NCBI GenBank assembly: GCA_013350335.1
Contig: CM023540.1
Coordinates: 62,856,101-62,920,100, forward strand
Direction: 5' to 3'
Length of the DNA stretch: 64,000 nucleotides
Origin: Chimonanthus salicifolius
Lineage: Eukaryota > Streptophyta > Magnoliopsida > Laurales > Calycanthaceae
The stretch's first letter is position 1; each line of letters opens with the position of its first letter. The notes under the pieces are model-generated. The model was not told the origin of the DNA, ran no database searches, and saw nothing but the letters and a program-made list of their open reading frames with translations. Shown here in pieces: positions 46,948 to 58,900 of the stretch. Made by a program: the position numbers and the translations under genes.

Positions 46948-49900
46948 TGTAATAGCCCGAATTTTTGAATCAATATATATGTGGCAATTATTTATTTTAA
47001 TAATGGAAAAATGGAGATTTTGATGTCATGGATGTTAAATGGATCAAAATATGGACAAAGGCCCAAGTATGGCCCAATGGACCATGGATTTGATAGGATT
47101 CATTTGAAGGGTCAATAATGGTCAAAGTGGGCCTGATAACCATGTGGGATCCAATGGATCATAATTGATCCAAGCTCTAAAGTAAATAGTGGAAAATAAT
47201 TTAATTGGGCCATAGGCCCAATGGTGACCCAATTAATTGGAATTGATCACCTAAGTTAATGAGGAAATAATCAAGATGACATAATCAAGTGGGGTCCACC
47301 CCACCTCATTAAGTGAGGTGGCGGGTTGACTAAGATTTGGTGGGGCCGGCCACCATGGTTGACTTGGTCAACCATGGTGGATACATGAAAGATTTGAAGG
47401 GAATTAAATAGGAATTAAATTATTAAATTAAAGGGGCTAAGTTAAGAAAGAAATTAAATAATGGGGCGAGTCAAGATGGTTTCCCATCTAAATTGACTCA
47501 CCAAACTCATTGGAATGAGTTGTGACTCAAACCCATTCCAACCACCTCCACTAAAGGGGACAATGGCCCTAAAAATGGGGGCATGCAAGCCCATACCTCC
47601 CTCCATGCTTGGTTGGTGGAGGGAGTCAAACAAATCATGACACCCATCTCTCTCTCTCACTCTCTTCCTCTCCTCTCCAAACCGTCCTCCCTCTCTTCCA
47701 AAGAAAACACTAAGGAGAAAAGAAGAGAAAAGAACTTAGAAAGAAGGGAAGAAGAAACTAAGAGTTGGCCGATCACCCAAGACCCAAGCTTGAAATATTG
47801 TCTTCATCTCCTCTTTCTCTCTCTCTCTCTCCCTAAAAAATCTAACCCTACCATTAGCCGAATCAAAACCCTGGTAATCTTACCCCGATCAAACTCACCA
47901 CTGGCCGAGTATCAAGAAGAAAGAAGAAGGAGAAAGGGAAAGAATAAGGAACAAGAGGAGCAAGAGACAACCGGGAGAGCCACGGGTTGTAAGTATCTCT
48001 AAACAAGATACTAAGTTTCGTAATGGTTAAAAATGGAATATTTTAAGAGAAATCGCGAAGGAAGGAAGTCCAAAACATGCAATGGAAATGACTGACGAAA
48101 CAGTCAGTCGACTGAATCAGAGATTCAGTCGACTGAACAGATAATGAACGAACCAGAAACGAAGTTCTGGGAGTTTCAGCAGACTGAATCAGGGATTCAG
48201 TCGACTGAACTGACAATGGACCAATCAGAAATGAGTTTCTGGGAGTTTCAGCCGACTGAATCTTATGATTCAGTCGACTGAACACAAACGTCTCGGACAA
48301 GAAAAGGGTTCTGGAAGTTTCAGCCGACTGAATATATGATTTAGTCGACTGAAGGATTACTTATTAAACACGTAAACGGATGGTTGATAGTTCAGCCGAC
48401 TGAATGTGTATTTCAGTCGACTGAAAATAAACTGGCAAGACAAACAGACGATCTGATTCAAAATCAGCCGACTGAATCTGTGATTCAGTCAACTGAAAGA
48501 GTACGAACCATGTTTCAGCGACTGAATGTATATTTCAGTCGACTGAAACTGAACTGGTGAGACAAACAGACAATCTGATTCAAAATCAGCCGACTGAATC
48601 TGTGTTTCAGTCGACTGAATTGAAATGTACAGTTTTGAATATTTTCTAAGACATACCAATCCAATAAGATAAATGGAGATGATATTAAATTAAAGGGACT
48701 GATTTTAATGATCCTATGATATGATTGGTAAGTCATTAATGGATCCAGGTGTATAGATCAGTTATGGATTGAATTATATACGTGTTGAAATTAATGAAAA
48801 AAGAGGCCAAGATAAGGGCTGATTATAATAATCTTATAATGTGGTTAAAGATCATTAATGAACATAGGCTTATGATCAGTTAGAGACTTACTAGTGAATA
48901 AGATATGGACTAACTTGGGAAATGTATAATAAGGTATTGGCACACTGCAACGGTACGCGAATGGCGACCCGAATTATCGGACGAGAATGAAAAAGGATGT
49001 TATCAGTATTTGGTAGGATTCCTACCTTTTTGTAAGCAATGGATATATGATGGTATTTTAAATTATTTTGGTTTGGCTTATGATGGATTTATGATTATGA
49101 TTTATCTTATGACGAGTTTTAAGTTATGAATTATATGGACTATATTTTAACATTAGGCATTATATGGCTATGCATGGTATATCAAAATTATGGTTTATCT
49201 ATATATACTACATAGCATAATGCACTACATCTCATGCATGGCATGGGCCGAAAAAAAAAACAAACCGGAGTCCATGCTCCGTCGGGGCGACCGAGAACAG
49301 ACATGGGGGACATTGATATGGTATCACCGGAGTCCATGCTCCGTCGGGGCGGCTGAGAACAGACATGGGGACATTGATATGGTATCACCGGAGTCCATGC
49401 TCCGTCGGGGCGACCGAGAAGCAAACATGGGGATACCTTGACGAGGATTTGCCGTCAAGGGGGATATGATATTTCATGATGATGTAGATGATGGGTGGGA
49501 CACATGGCATAGACACCCATGGCATGGCATTCATCGTATGGTTTTATTATATTCATATCAGTATGCTTGTTATTACTAATCCATGTGCTAGCCCTACTCG
49601 GAGTCCTACTGGGCGCGTTGACTAACGCCCTACTTCCACCCTAGCTGATGATACAGGAGATGGAAGAAACGGTGGACGTGACGGGAGTCAGGGTTAGGGG
49701 CGTGGGAAAACGGCTATTTTCTTTATCAAAGTTTTATTTTGGAAATGTTGTAACTCAAGTAGCATAGCCTGTTGAATTGTAATAATTTTGGATTTATTAC
49801 TATGGTCTGGATTAAACTCTGTATGTTAACATTTTGAGACATAATCATGAACATGGGGGTATTTTGGTAATTTAATGTGGTATCTTCCCTTCTATCTAAA

Positions 49901-50140
49901 ACCGGTAGGATATCGTCTATTATAATGTTCCTCATGTAACTATATTCCGCGAGCTTACTTCCTACGCGTGAACCGTACTCGTGGACTTTGTTCCGCGCAT
50001 GCGTGGGGTTGGCCAGTTAAGGGCTGGGCTTTAGAAGCTCGGACTTAACTCGCATCGTGACGTCCGTACCGTGTCACCTTGATTTAATTAAAAAAAAAAA
50101 AATAGACTCTGAAATATGGTGAAAATGGGCGGGCATTACA
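46948..50140 (+). mobile_element. R14 3' LTR (3193 bp)
   Basis: Near-identical to the 5' LTR and followed by the ATTCC target copy. Palindrome array at 48090-48628 (one more half-unit than the 5' LTR), tandem units 49266-49440, end GGGCATTACA where the 5' LTR has GGCGTTACA. Confidence 0.95.
48090..48628 (+). repeat. R14 3' LTR palindrome array, TTCAGTCGACTGAA type
   Basis: Same array as in the 5' LTR. At 48106-48137 it has GTCGACTGAATCAGAGATTC, then CAGTCGACTGAA, where the 5' copy has lost 22 bp between two CAGTCGACTGAA repeats. Confidence 0.88.
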
Positions 50141-50796
50141 ATTCCATCAAGAGGATACATATATTTATGATGGGTGGGACTCATTGCATACTATACATGT
50201 CATGGCATTGTTTTTATATGGATTTATTATTATGTTATATGCATGTTTTGTACTAACTATGTGTTAGCCCTAATTGGAATACCTACTGGGCGCGTTGTTC
50301 TAACACCCTACTTCTACCCTAGTGGATGATACAGGAAACAAGGGGAACGATGAACAAGAAAAGGGCCAAGCATAGGAACTTGGATATGTGATTGGATTAT
50401 ATTTTATTTAAGATACTCATGGACATGTAATTTGAGTAGCTAGACTTTGGGCATGTAATAATTTAGATAATTTGCTATGGTTGGATGCTTATTTGGATAA
50501 TTATGTTATGTGAATTATGATTAAAGACTTGACGTACTTTGCTATCTAAAATGGAATAGAATTAAGTTCTATTATAATTCCGCAGTTATGATTTTAATCC
50601 GCATGTTTATATTGTTATGTGTGAACCGTTTTCATGGACTTAGTCCATGCACACATAGGGTTGGCCAGTTAAGGGTTGGACTTTAGAAGTTCGGACTTAG
50701 CTCGCGTCGTGACGTCCCGCTCTTGCTCAGTCTGTTATTTAAAAAAAAATAGACTCTGATTTTCGGAAGCATAGTGAAAAAGGGCGGGGTGTTACA
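50141..50796 (+). mobile_element. R13 solo LTR, segment 2 of 2
   Basis: Starts with the ATTCC copy of R14 and continues ATCAAGAGGATAC, completing the tandem-repeat unit cut at 38736. Has GGGCGCGTTGTTCTAACACC, CTTCTACCCTAG, GATACAG (about 50333), the U5 hairpin (about 50667-50703), the A-tract and the end GGGGTGTTACA, then TSD TGTGT. Confidence 0.9.
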
Positions 50797-51336
50797 TGTG
50801 TTGACCCTACTCGGAGTACCTACTGGGCGTGTTGTCTAACGCCCTACTTCTACCTTAGATGATGACACAGGAAATGGACGAAGCGAAGGACGTGATCGGA
50901 GCCAAGCTTAGGAGCTTGGATGAGCTAGAGTTATTTATTTAAGTTTTATTTATGGAAATGTAATTTGAGTAATTAGCTTGCGGGGACTGTAATAACTTAG
51001 ACTATTTGCTATGGTTTGGACTTTGATTTTGGACATTTTAATTTAAGATAATTATCATTAAGTGATGTACTTCCTTGCTATTTAATAATTGGTACGATAG
51101 ATCTCTATTATAATTCCGCAAGTATGTTTTAATTCCGCAAGCTTAGCCTTAGTACGTGTGAACCGTTTTAGTAGCTTAGTCCACGCACACGTATGGTTGG
51201 CCAGTTAAGGGCCTGGCTTTGGAAGCTAGGAATTAGCTCGCGTCGTGACGTCCCGTGCTCTCTCACTTTTTTATTTCAAAAAAAAAATATATATATACTC
51301 TGATTTTCGGCGAGTGAAAAAGGGCGGGGCGTTACA
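50797..51336 (+). mobile_element. R9 5' LTR, segment 3 of 3
   Basis: Starts with the TGTGT copy of R13 and continues the LTR: CTACTCGGAGTACC, GGGCGTGTTGTCTAACGCCC, CTTCTACCTTAG, GACACAG (about 50872), the U5 hairpin (51203-51238) with a U-A pair where most LTRs have G-C, and GGGCGTTACA at 51336. A primer site follows at once, which proves a 5' LTR. Confidence 0.9.
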
Positions 51337-51338
51337 GT

Positions 51339-51350
51339 TCGTATCAGAGC
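51339..51350 (+). other. R9 primer binding site
   Basis: TCGTATCAGAGC, one mismatch to the initiator tRNA-Met complement TGGTATCAGAGC, two bases after the LTR end as in R14. Confidence 0.88.
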
Positions 51351-51900
51351 GAAACCGGAAGAATGAATCTTTCGAAGTAAGATTAAAACGATATCATGTC
51401 TCACTGACAGATAAGAATCCCAACTGACCGACTCTTCGGAGTTCGCTACATGGGGGCCGGATTAATTTACTTCGTTAGACTTAGACTGAAGCATTCAATC
51501 TGAGAGCAACATTTGACGAAAAGGAATGATAGCAAGGGAAGGACAATCACTATAAGTTGGATTTATCAAATGTAGCAAGATAGGACTTATTTCCCCGAAA
51601 ATGAGAACCATCAATGATTTTTCCCCCAAACTAAGGAACAACACTTGATAGGTAGGAAAATTTCCCAGAAAATGAGAAACCTCCGGATTTTTCCCCAAAT
51701 TGAGAAACAATGATGGATTTATCAAACATAGCAAAATAGGAAACATTTCCCCGATTTCCCCAAATTGAGAAACAACACTTGATACTTAGGAAGTTTTCCT
51801 CAAAAATAAGTGTGTTTATTTGGCAATTTTTCCCCAAAATACGTAAACACTAAACTTTACGAAGAAGCTAAGTCAATGATGTTTTCAATGACTTGGGAAA
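51351..51900 (+). other. R9 leader between primer site and gag
   Basis: No gene. It has CAACTGACCGACTCTTCGGA, shared with R14 (41999-42018), and several diverged copies of a TTTCCCCAAAxTGAGAAAC phrase (51590-51790); R14 has related TTTTCCCCAAA phrases at 42165-42290. This is the expected location of an RNA packaging signal, which is inference. Confidence 0.6.
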
Positions 51901-53433
51901 ATGACTCCGAGATGAAGAATCCGAAAAAACCCTCGTATGGAGGAAGAGGTGTAGCCACCACATCGGGAGGAAGAGGTGCAACAACCTCAACAAGAGGAGG
52001 GGTAGAATAGCATAAACATTCCCGTGCTGCAGAACTTGGTGCAAGCGGTGTTCACTTCTGTTCTTCAACAACATATGAACGAACAAAAATAAGACCACCA
52101 GCGAGGCAAATGATCGGAGGATGGTCAAGGATTTCCAACAGCAGCGTCCCCCTTACTTCAAAGGGAAAGAAGGACCTACCGGAGCAGAAAACTGGATGAT
52201 GAAAATTAACCAGATCTTGACACTACTAAAGATCTCGGGTAATGAAGATAAGATATTATTGGCTACCTCACAATTGATTGATGATGCCGGCAAATGGTGG
52301 GAGGTAATAGAGCGACAACAGGCGCTGATTCCCGAATAGGAAAGGACTGTGATGACGTGGGAGCAGTTCTCGGCTATGTTTCTTTATCACTACTTTCCAG
52401 AGGAGGAGAAGGAGCGCCATACCCAAGCGTTCCTATCTTTGGTGCAAGGCACCATGACTGTGGCGGAGTACCACCAGGAGTTCCTCCGTCTATCTTGCTA
52501 TGCCTTATACATGGTGGATACGGAGTACAGAAGGGCTCGTAAATTTGAGTGGGCCTTCGACCGAGTATCAGGGCCAAGGTGACCATTTTCAAGGCACCTA
52601 CACTCGCGGAGGTGGTCAGTAGAGCCACTATAGCAGAGCAGGAGATGGCCGAGACAGTGCGGTTGTGGACAACAGCCGAAGCCAGAGCCGGGGAAGTACT
52701 TATTGTCCCAATAAGAGGTTCCGACCTAACCTTGGGAGACCCTCACCTTCCATTGGGTCAACTAGGGGCTTTTGTCCCAATCAGCCCTCCTCATCAGCAT
52801 CAGTCTCTCAGGTCCCCCGAGGTGTGAGCACCTGTTTCCAGTGTGGCCAACAGGACCATTTCAAGAGGGACTGTCCACAGAACAGCGGACCCAATCACTC
52901 CAGGGGTTCCTTTCGTCCTCCAGCCAGATCAGCTCATTCACGAGGAACCAAGGCATACAACCAGGCGGGACAGGCGCCTAACCCTACAGGATCTGGACGA
53001 CTGTATACCTTAGCTCCTCCAGCGGCGGTGGATCACTCCGTGATTCAAGGTATGGCAGTAGTCGGTAGTTCCTATGCTTTTGCATTATTTGATTCTGGAG
53101 CATCGCACTCATTTGTATCTGCTGCATTTATATCTGCTACGGGCACCTTAGTACAAAAATTGTCCACATCACTTACTATTGTAACCCCTGTCGGAGACAC
53201 ATCTTTGGGAGTTATATGCACAGCAGTAAACACAAAACTCGTTGGATTCAGATTTGAGTTCAACTATCTGGTACTCGATATGACTGAGTATGACATCATC
53301 TTTGGCATGAACTGGTTGGCTAACTTTCAGGCCAACATTGATTGCCATCTCCGCAGGGTGATATTTTGGTCACCCGAGGGAAAACAGTATGTGGTGCATG
53401 CTGACAAACAGAGCATCCCTATGACCCGAAGAC
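51901..53433 (+). pseudogene. R9 gag-protease, decayed and cut by R15
   Basis: Gag homology starts at ATG 51901, which meets TGA within five codons. The capsid part is open from 52121 to TAG 52337-52339, continues to 52552 where one base is lost, and changes frame again near 52660. From 52665 the frame is open: CCHC knuckle C57, C60, H65, C70 and protease D143-S144-G145 ([14 protein letters not shown]), then MTEYDIIFGMNWL. At 53433 the sequence ends in R15 LTR (flank AAGAC, 53429-53433). R9 is thus older or more decayed than R14, but keeps gag and protease joined without the stop seen in R14. The rest of pol must lie right of R15, outside the window. Confidence 0.88.
52665..53433 (+). CDS. 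R9 zinc knuckle and aspartic protease, open fragment
   Basis: 256 sense codons between the last gag frameshift and the R15 insertion. The nucleocapsid knuckle CFQCGQQDHFKRDC and the protease motif [10 protein letters not shown] lie in one frame, with the linker HSRGTKAYNQAGQAPNPTGS between them. That indicates gag and pol are normally one frame in this family. The terminal TAA belongs to the R15 LTR. Confidence 0.8.
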
Positions 53434-54658
53434 TGTAACGTCCCGCACTCGCTTAGACTCCGAAAATCAAAGTCTATTTTTTTTTTTAAACAAAAAGTGA
53501 TAGAGAGCAGGACGTCACGACGTGAGTTAAGTCCGAACTTCTAAACTCCGACCCTTAACTGGCCAACCCTATGTGTATATGGACCAAGTCCATGAAAAAT
53601 AGTTCACACATAACAATATAAACATGCGGAATTATAATAGAACCTAGTTTTAATCCATTTCAGATAACAAAGTACGTCAAGTCCTTAATCGTAATTAACA
53701 AATCATAATTATCCAAATAACCATCCAACCATAGCAAATCATCTAAGTTATTACATGTCCGAAGTCTAGTGACTCAAATACAAGTCCATCAGTAACTTAA
53801 TCAAAATATAAACTAAAAGCATCCAAGCTCCTATGCTTGGCCCTTTTCGCGTTCATCGTTTCCCTCGTTTCTTGTATCATCCACTAGGGTAGAAGTAGAG
53901 CGTTAGAACAATGCGCCCAGTAGGTATTCCAATTAGGGCTAACACATGGTTAGTACACAACATGCATATAACATAATAATAAATCCATACAAAAACAATG
54001 CCATGACATGTGTAGCATGCAATGAGTCCCACCCATCATAAACACATGTATCCTTTTGATGGAATTCTCATCATCAAGGTACCCCCACATAGGTCTTTCA
54101 GACGCCCCGACGGAGTGTGGTCCCTCCGGTTTCTTTTTGATGGAAAAGCACATCAAGGTATCCCACATAGGTTTTTTGGACGCCACGACCGAGTGTGGCC
54201 CCTTTGATGTGCTTTTCCATGCCATGCATGAGATGCTAATGAAACACATGCTATTTTATATAATAAACATAGCATTAAAACATCACATTTGAAACACATC
54301 TTTTTCAACATAATTCATCAAAATAAGATAATAACATTGTACATTAAACCCATGGTTTCAAAGAGGTGGAATCCTACCAAAGATCACTACGTGTCCTTGC
54401 GCTTCCATTCAGTAACCGCTCACAATCGTACACACCTTGTGAGGTCCCGTTACCTTATAATATATCAATCAATTAAAACATGTCCCGTTTGATTTACAAT
54501 AATGTCCAAGTCCATAAAACAATCCCCATGGGGTTCGGCCATGCACCATGGCCGAACCCATGGTCTATCATTTTCACACTTATTTACCACATTGCCATTG
54601 GTCTAATCGTTAGTTAATATTCCATTCATTTTAATCTGCCATGCATAGATCCTATGTT
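53434..54658 (-). mobile_element. R15 3' LTR, segment 1 of 2
   Basis: Plus-strand text begins TGTAACGTCCCGCACTCGC, the LTR 3' end of a minus-strand element. T-tract, U5 hairpin (53524-53563), GTAGAAGTAGAGCG and AATGCGCCC (53887-53920), tandem units (54100-54190), GGTGGAATCCTACC (54365) and one hairpin (54530). R16 inserts at 54659. The LTR resumes at 61786; net length about 3.24 kb. Confidence 0.9.
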
Positions 54659-55918
54659 TGTAATAGTCCGAATTTTTAAATCAACATATATATGGCCGTT
54701 ATTTATGTTAATAATGAAAAATTGGAATTCACTTAAGCTCTAAGGTAAATGGTAGAAAATAATTTAATTGGGCCATGGGCCCAATGGTGACCCAATTGAT
54801 TGAAATGGGTTGAATTGGAATTAAACCACCTAAGTTAATGATGAGATGATTAAGATGGCATAACCAAGTGGGGGCCCACCTCCACCTCACCAAGTGAGGT
54901 GGCGTGTGGACCAAGGGAAAGGTGGGGCCGACCATCATGGTTGACTTGGTCAACCATGGATAAGTTAAGGGGACTAAGGAGGATTTAAGTAGAATAAGTT
55001 GATTAAATTATTTTAAATCATCTAAGTTAAGATTAATGGGGTTTAAGTGACACGGCCGAATGGGGCCCACCTCCACCGCATCAAGTGAGGTGGCGCGTAG
55101 GATAGGTGTTGGTGGGGGCCGTCCTCCATGGTTGACTTGGTCAACCATGGGTGGATTTCTTAGAGAGAGAAAAATTTAATGGAATTAAATTAAATGGGAA
55201 TTAATTAACCTAAGTAAGGATCTAATTTAATTAACTAGATTGGTCAAATGAGGGTCAATTGAATAAGTCAAAGGGGCAAGTCAAGGGGTGGTTTCATCCC
55301 ATTAAAACCACCCAAAGAAACACAAAAGAAATCATGGACTTAGGGTGGTGGTTTCATCTCAACCATCACCACTCAAGGTATGATGACCCATACCTCTCAT
55401 AATGTGGTCAAGTGGTCAAAGTGGGAAGACCAAACCACTCCCTCACAAGAGACCAAACTGTTGGTTTGGTGGTGGTTTGGTCTCAACCACCACCACCAAA
55501 GTCAAGGGAGCCCATACTTGGTGGGTGAAGGTCATCATGGAAGTGTATGGTCTAAGGAACCAAGAATGGGATGGTTTTCACCTTACCAGTCAAGCCCACT
55601 CTCATCTCACTCTCTTTCTCTCCTCCTCCCTCTCATTGCCGACCCATATTCAAGGAAAGAGAAGGAGAAAAATTTAGAAGAAAAAAGAAGAAGAACCCAA
55701 GTATTGGCCGACCATCTCAAAACCCAAAGCTTGAGATAATTTTCCATCCCCTCCTCCCCTCTCACTCTCAAATCTAACCTTACCTTGGCCGAACCCAAGC
55801 CTTGAGGTTTTCACCATGGATCAAGCATCTTAGCCGATTAAACAAGGAGAGGAAGAAGAAAGGAGGCCAAGGAGTCCGACGGGAGCAAAGAAAGTTGGAG
55901 GAGACGACGGATTGTAAG
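54659..55918 (+). mobile_element. R16 solo LTR, segment 1 of 2, TSD ATGTT/ATGTC
   Basis: Starts TGTAATAGTCCGAATTTTTA with ATGTT to its left (54654-54658) and ATGTC after its end (61781-61785). A roughly 0.2 kb deletion near 54727 removed part of the U3-like region. Two diverged copies of the GTGAGGTGGCG / TTGGTCAACCATGG block (54890-54960 and 55085-55155), CT-rich runs (55600-55635, 55750-55770), a purine-rich block, and GACGGATTGTAAG, at which R17 is inserted. Confidence 0.88.
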
Positions 55919-58900
55919 TGTAATAGCCCGGAATTTTTAAATCAATATAAATGTGGATATTATTTATTTTAATGATGGAAATTGGGAAAATTGATGGAAT
56001 AGATGGTAAATGGATCAAAGTTTAGACAAAGGCCCAAGTATGGCCCAATGGACCATGGATTGGATTTAATTTATCTTAATGGTCAAGGATGGTCAAATTG
56101 GGCCCAATACCCACTTGGGACCCAATGGATCAAGTTGGTGTAAGTCGTAAGGTAAATGGGTAGGAGGAAAATGTAATTGGGCCATGGGCCCAATGGTGGT
56201 CCAATAAGAGGATGGGATTGAATTGGAAATTAAATCATCTAAGTAAATGTTAATTGGACCTAAGTGGCATGGCCGAATGCGGCCCACCTCCACCTCACTA
56301 AGTGAGGTGGCGTGTGGACCCAGAGGTTGGTGGGGCCGGCCACCATGGTTGAATTGGTCAACCATGGGTGTATGTATGAAAGCAATTTAAGTAAATGCAA
56401 TTAAGTTAAAGTAGGAATTAATTAACTTAACCTAATGACCCAATTAAGTAATTAATTAAGCTAAGTTAAAATGGTGGTCAAAAGGTGGTCAAATGGGAGA
56501 CCAAGCCACCTTATCTCTAACACCATGAAAAAAACGTTGGGCATGGTGGTGGTTTGTCCCAACCACCACCATAAAGCATATAAAATATCTTATGGGTGGT
56601 TGGGAGAGTTAATGTTAAAGTGTAATTTAAGTAACCAAAGAGATAAGATAAGTTTGTATCTTATTCTCTTCATTTCACCCTCATCTCATTCTCTCCATCT
56701 CTTTCACTCTCAAAACCGTCCTACACCTAAAGAGAAGAAAGAAGAAGAGAAACCATGGAGGAAAGAAGAAAAGAAAGCTAAAAAGAGAAGAAAAAAAAAA
56801 TTCAAAGCAAAGGCCCACCACTCCAAGATCAAAGGTTGGGATCTTCTTTCTCACCATCACCTCCTCTCCCTCTCTCAAGCACACCCCATCTTGGCCGACC
56901 CAAGCTATGGTGTTTTCACCATGGATCAAGCATCTTAGCCGATCAAACAAGGAGAGGAAGAAGAAAGGAGGCCAAGGAAGCTGACGGGAGTGACGAAAGT
57001 CGGAGGAGGCGTCGGATTGTAAGTAATTCCTAAACAAGAGATTTGGATTTTTAGGGTTTGAATTTTGGGATCCATTCTTGTTAAATTTGATGGTGGCCAA
57101 ATAATCATAGGCCTTGGATTCAAATCCATCAAATGGAAGGATGGAAAAGTGGATAAATTAGGTTAAGGAAAAATAAATACATTAAGGACATTATGTAATG
57201 AAATTTAATTAAGCATGAAATGTGTGTGATTTTTGGAAGGAATTATGGTGAGTAATTAAGTAAGCTTAAATGGGGTTTTTAAGATCAAAACCATGGAAGG
57301 GGGATTTATGATTTTAAGATGTTAATGAATAAATGTTAGTGAAGTTAAAGAGTTTTAATGAGGAAAAAGAATGGAGGATGATTTAGGGTTTGTAAGTGTT
57401 TATTGATTAAATGTGGTAATTCTTTTTAAAGGAATCTTGAATAAAAATCATGGAAAGATGGTTTATGTTTTCTTAAGGTGCTAATGATTAAATATGGTGA
57501 TTTGTAAAGGGTTGTTAAATGAAGAAATTCATGTAAGGAATGATTAGGATTATTAGGGTTTCTAGTGATTAAATGTAAGAAATTTTTAAAGGGGCTTAAA
57601 TGAGGAAATGCATGGGAGGTGTGAATGGTGTTGGTAGCCTTAAAAGGCATGGGGAAACTTTGATGAATTAAAGTGTTTTAGAAACCATGAAAAGAATGGG
57701 AAGTATGGCATGACTAAATGAGTTCAATGGACTCAAGAAAGTGAGCCTAATGTTGATTAAAATGGGCTGATTTTAATGATCCTATAACATGAAGTGGTAA
57801 GGCATTAAGGGATCTAAGATGTGGATAAAAAATGTGGGAAAAGATCCAAGAGGAATAAGGAAATCAACATCGCAAGTGATGCGTGATCGGCGACTGGATT
57901 ATCGGACGAAAGCGAGAAAGGACGCTAGTCGCTATTCGGTAGGATTCCTACCTTTTTATAAGCCATGGATTATGTGTTATGTATGGGTTTTTCATTGATT
58001 TATTTTGGTAAGCATATGATTGTTTTAAGATGGGTTTTAAGGCTATGATGTGTATATTGATGCTTGACTTGATCTATTTTTGAGAATCAAATTATATGTT
58101 TTATTGATGAGATTTTAAATGCCATGGTTTGTGCTATCATATATATATATTACATGGCATATGGCATCTACATCTCATGCATGACATGGGAGGGATATGG
58201 CATGGAAAGGATGACATATAACCGGAGTCCATGCTCCGTCGGAGCGACTGAGAAGCAAGCATGGGGATATCTTGATGTGTTTCATCCATCAAGAGGGGTA
58301 TTATGAGATATAACCGGAGTCCATGCTCCGTCGGGGTAACCAAGAAGCAAACATGGGGACACCTTGACGAGGCCTTGCCGTCAAGGGGGATGACTTGTGA
58401 CTGTTTATATCTTGACGAGGTTTTTGCCGTCAAGGGGATGATTTGTGATTGTTTATACCTTGACGAGGTTTTGCCATCAAGGGGGATTATTTGTGATTGT
58501 TTATATCTTGACGAGGTTTTTGCCGTTCAGGGGATGATTTGTGATTGTTTATATCTTGACGAGGTTTTTCCGTCAAGGGGGATATGGCAGCATGATGGTA
58601 TGGATGATGGGTGGAACTCATGACATAAGACACCCATTGCATGACATTGCACCAAATTGCATGGTTTTGGATATGATATTATCTATATGTTTTGTTATCA
58701 CTAATCCATGTGTTAGCTCTACTCGGAGTCCTACTGGGCGCGTTGTCTGACGCCCTACTTCTACCCTAGCTGATGACGCAGGAGATGGCGGAAACGAAGG
58801 ACGACACGGGAGCCAAGCGTAGGAGCTTGGGAAAGCGTGCTAGATAGTTTACTCATGTTTATTTTGGAAAATGTAATTTGAAGTAACGTAGCTCGTCGGA

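Larger units (their letters stand above)
38737..50140 (+). mobile_element. R14: complete Ty3/gypsy chromovirus, 11.4 kb, TSD ATTCC
   Basis: The only element seen whole: 5' LTR (38737-41913), primer site, gag-pol, purine tract, 3' LTR (46948-50140), with perfect ATTCC copies at 38732-38736 and 50141-50145. Domain order gag, protease, reverse transcriptase, RNase H, integrase, chromodomain identifies a chromovirus, probably Tekay-like. In the first roughly 700 bp the two LTRs differ at 8 positions by eye count, so it is a fairly young insertion. The coding region nevertheless carries several stops and frameshifts, so the copy is not autonomous as read. It lies in solo LTR R13, itself in R9. Confidence 0.96.
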
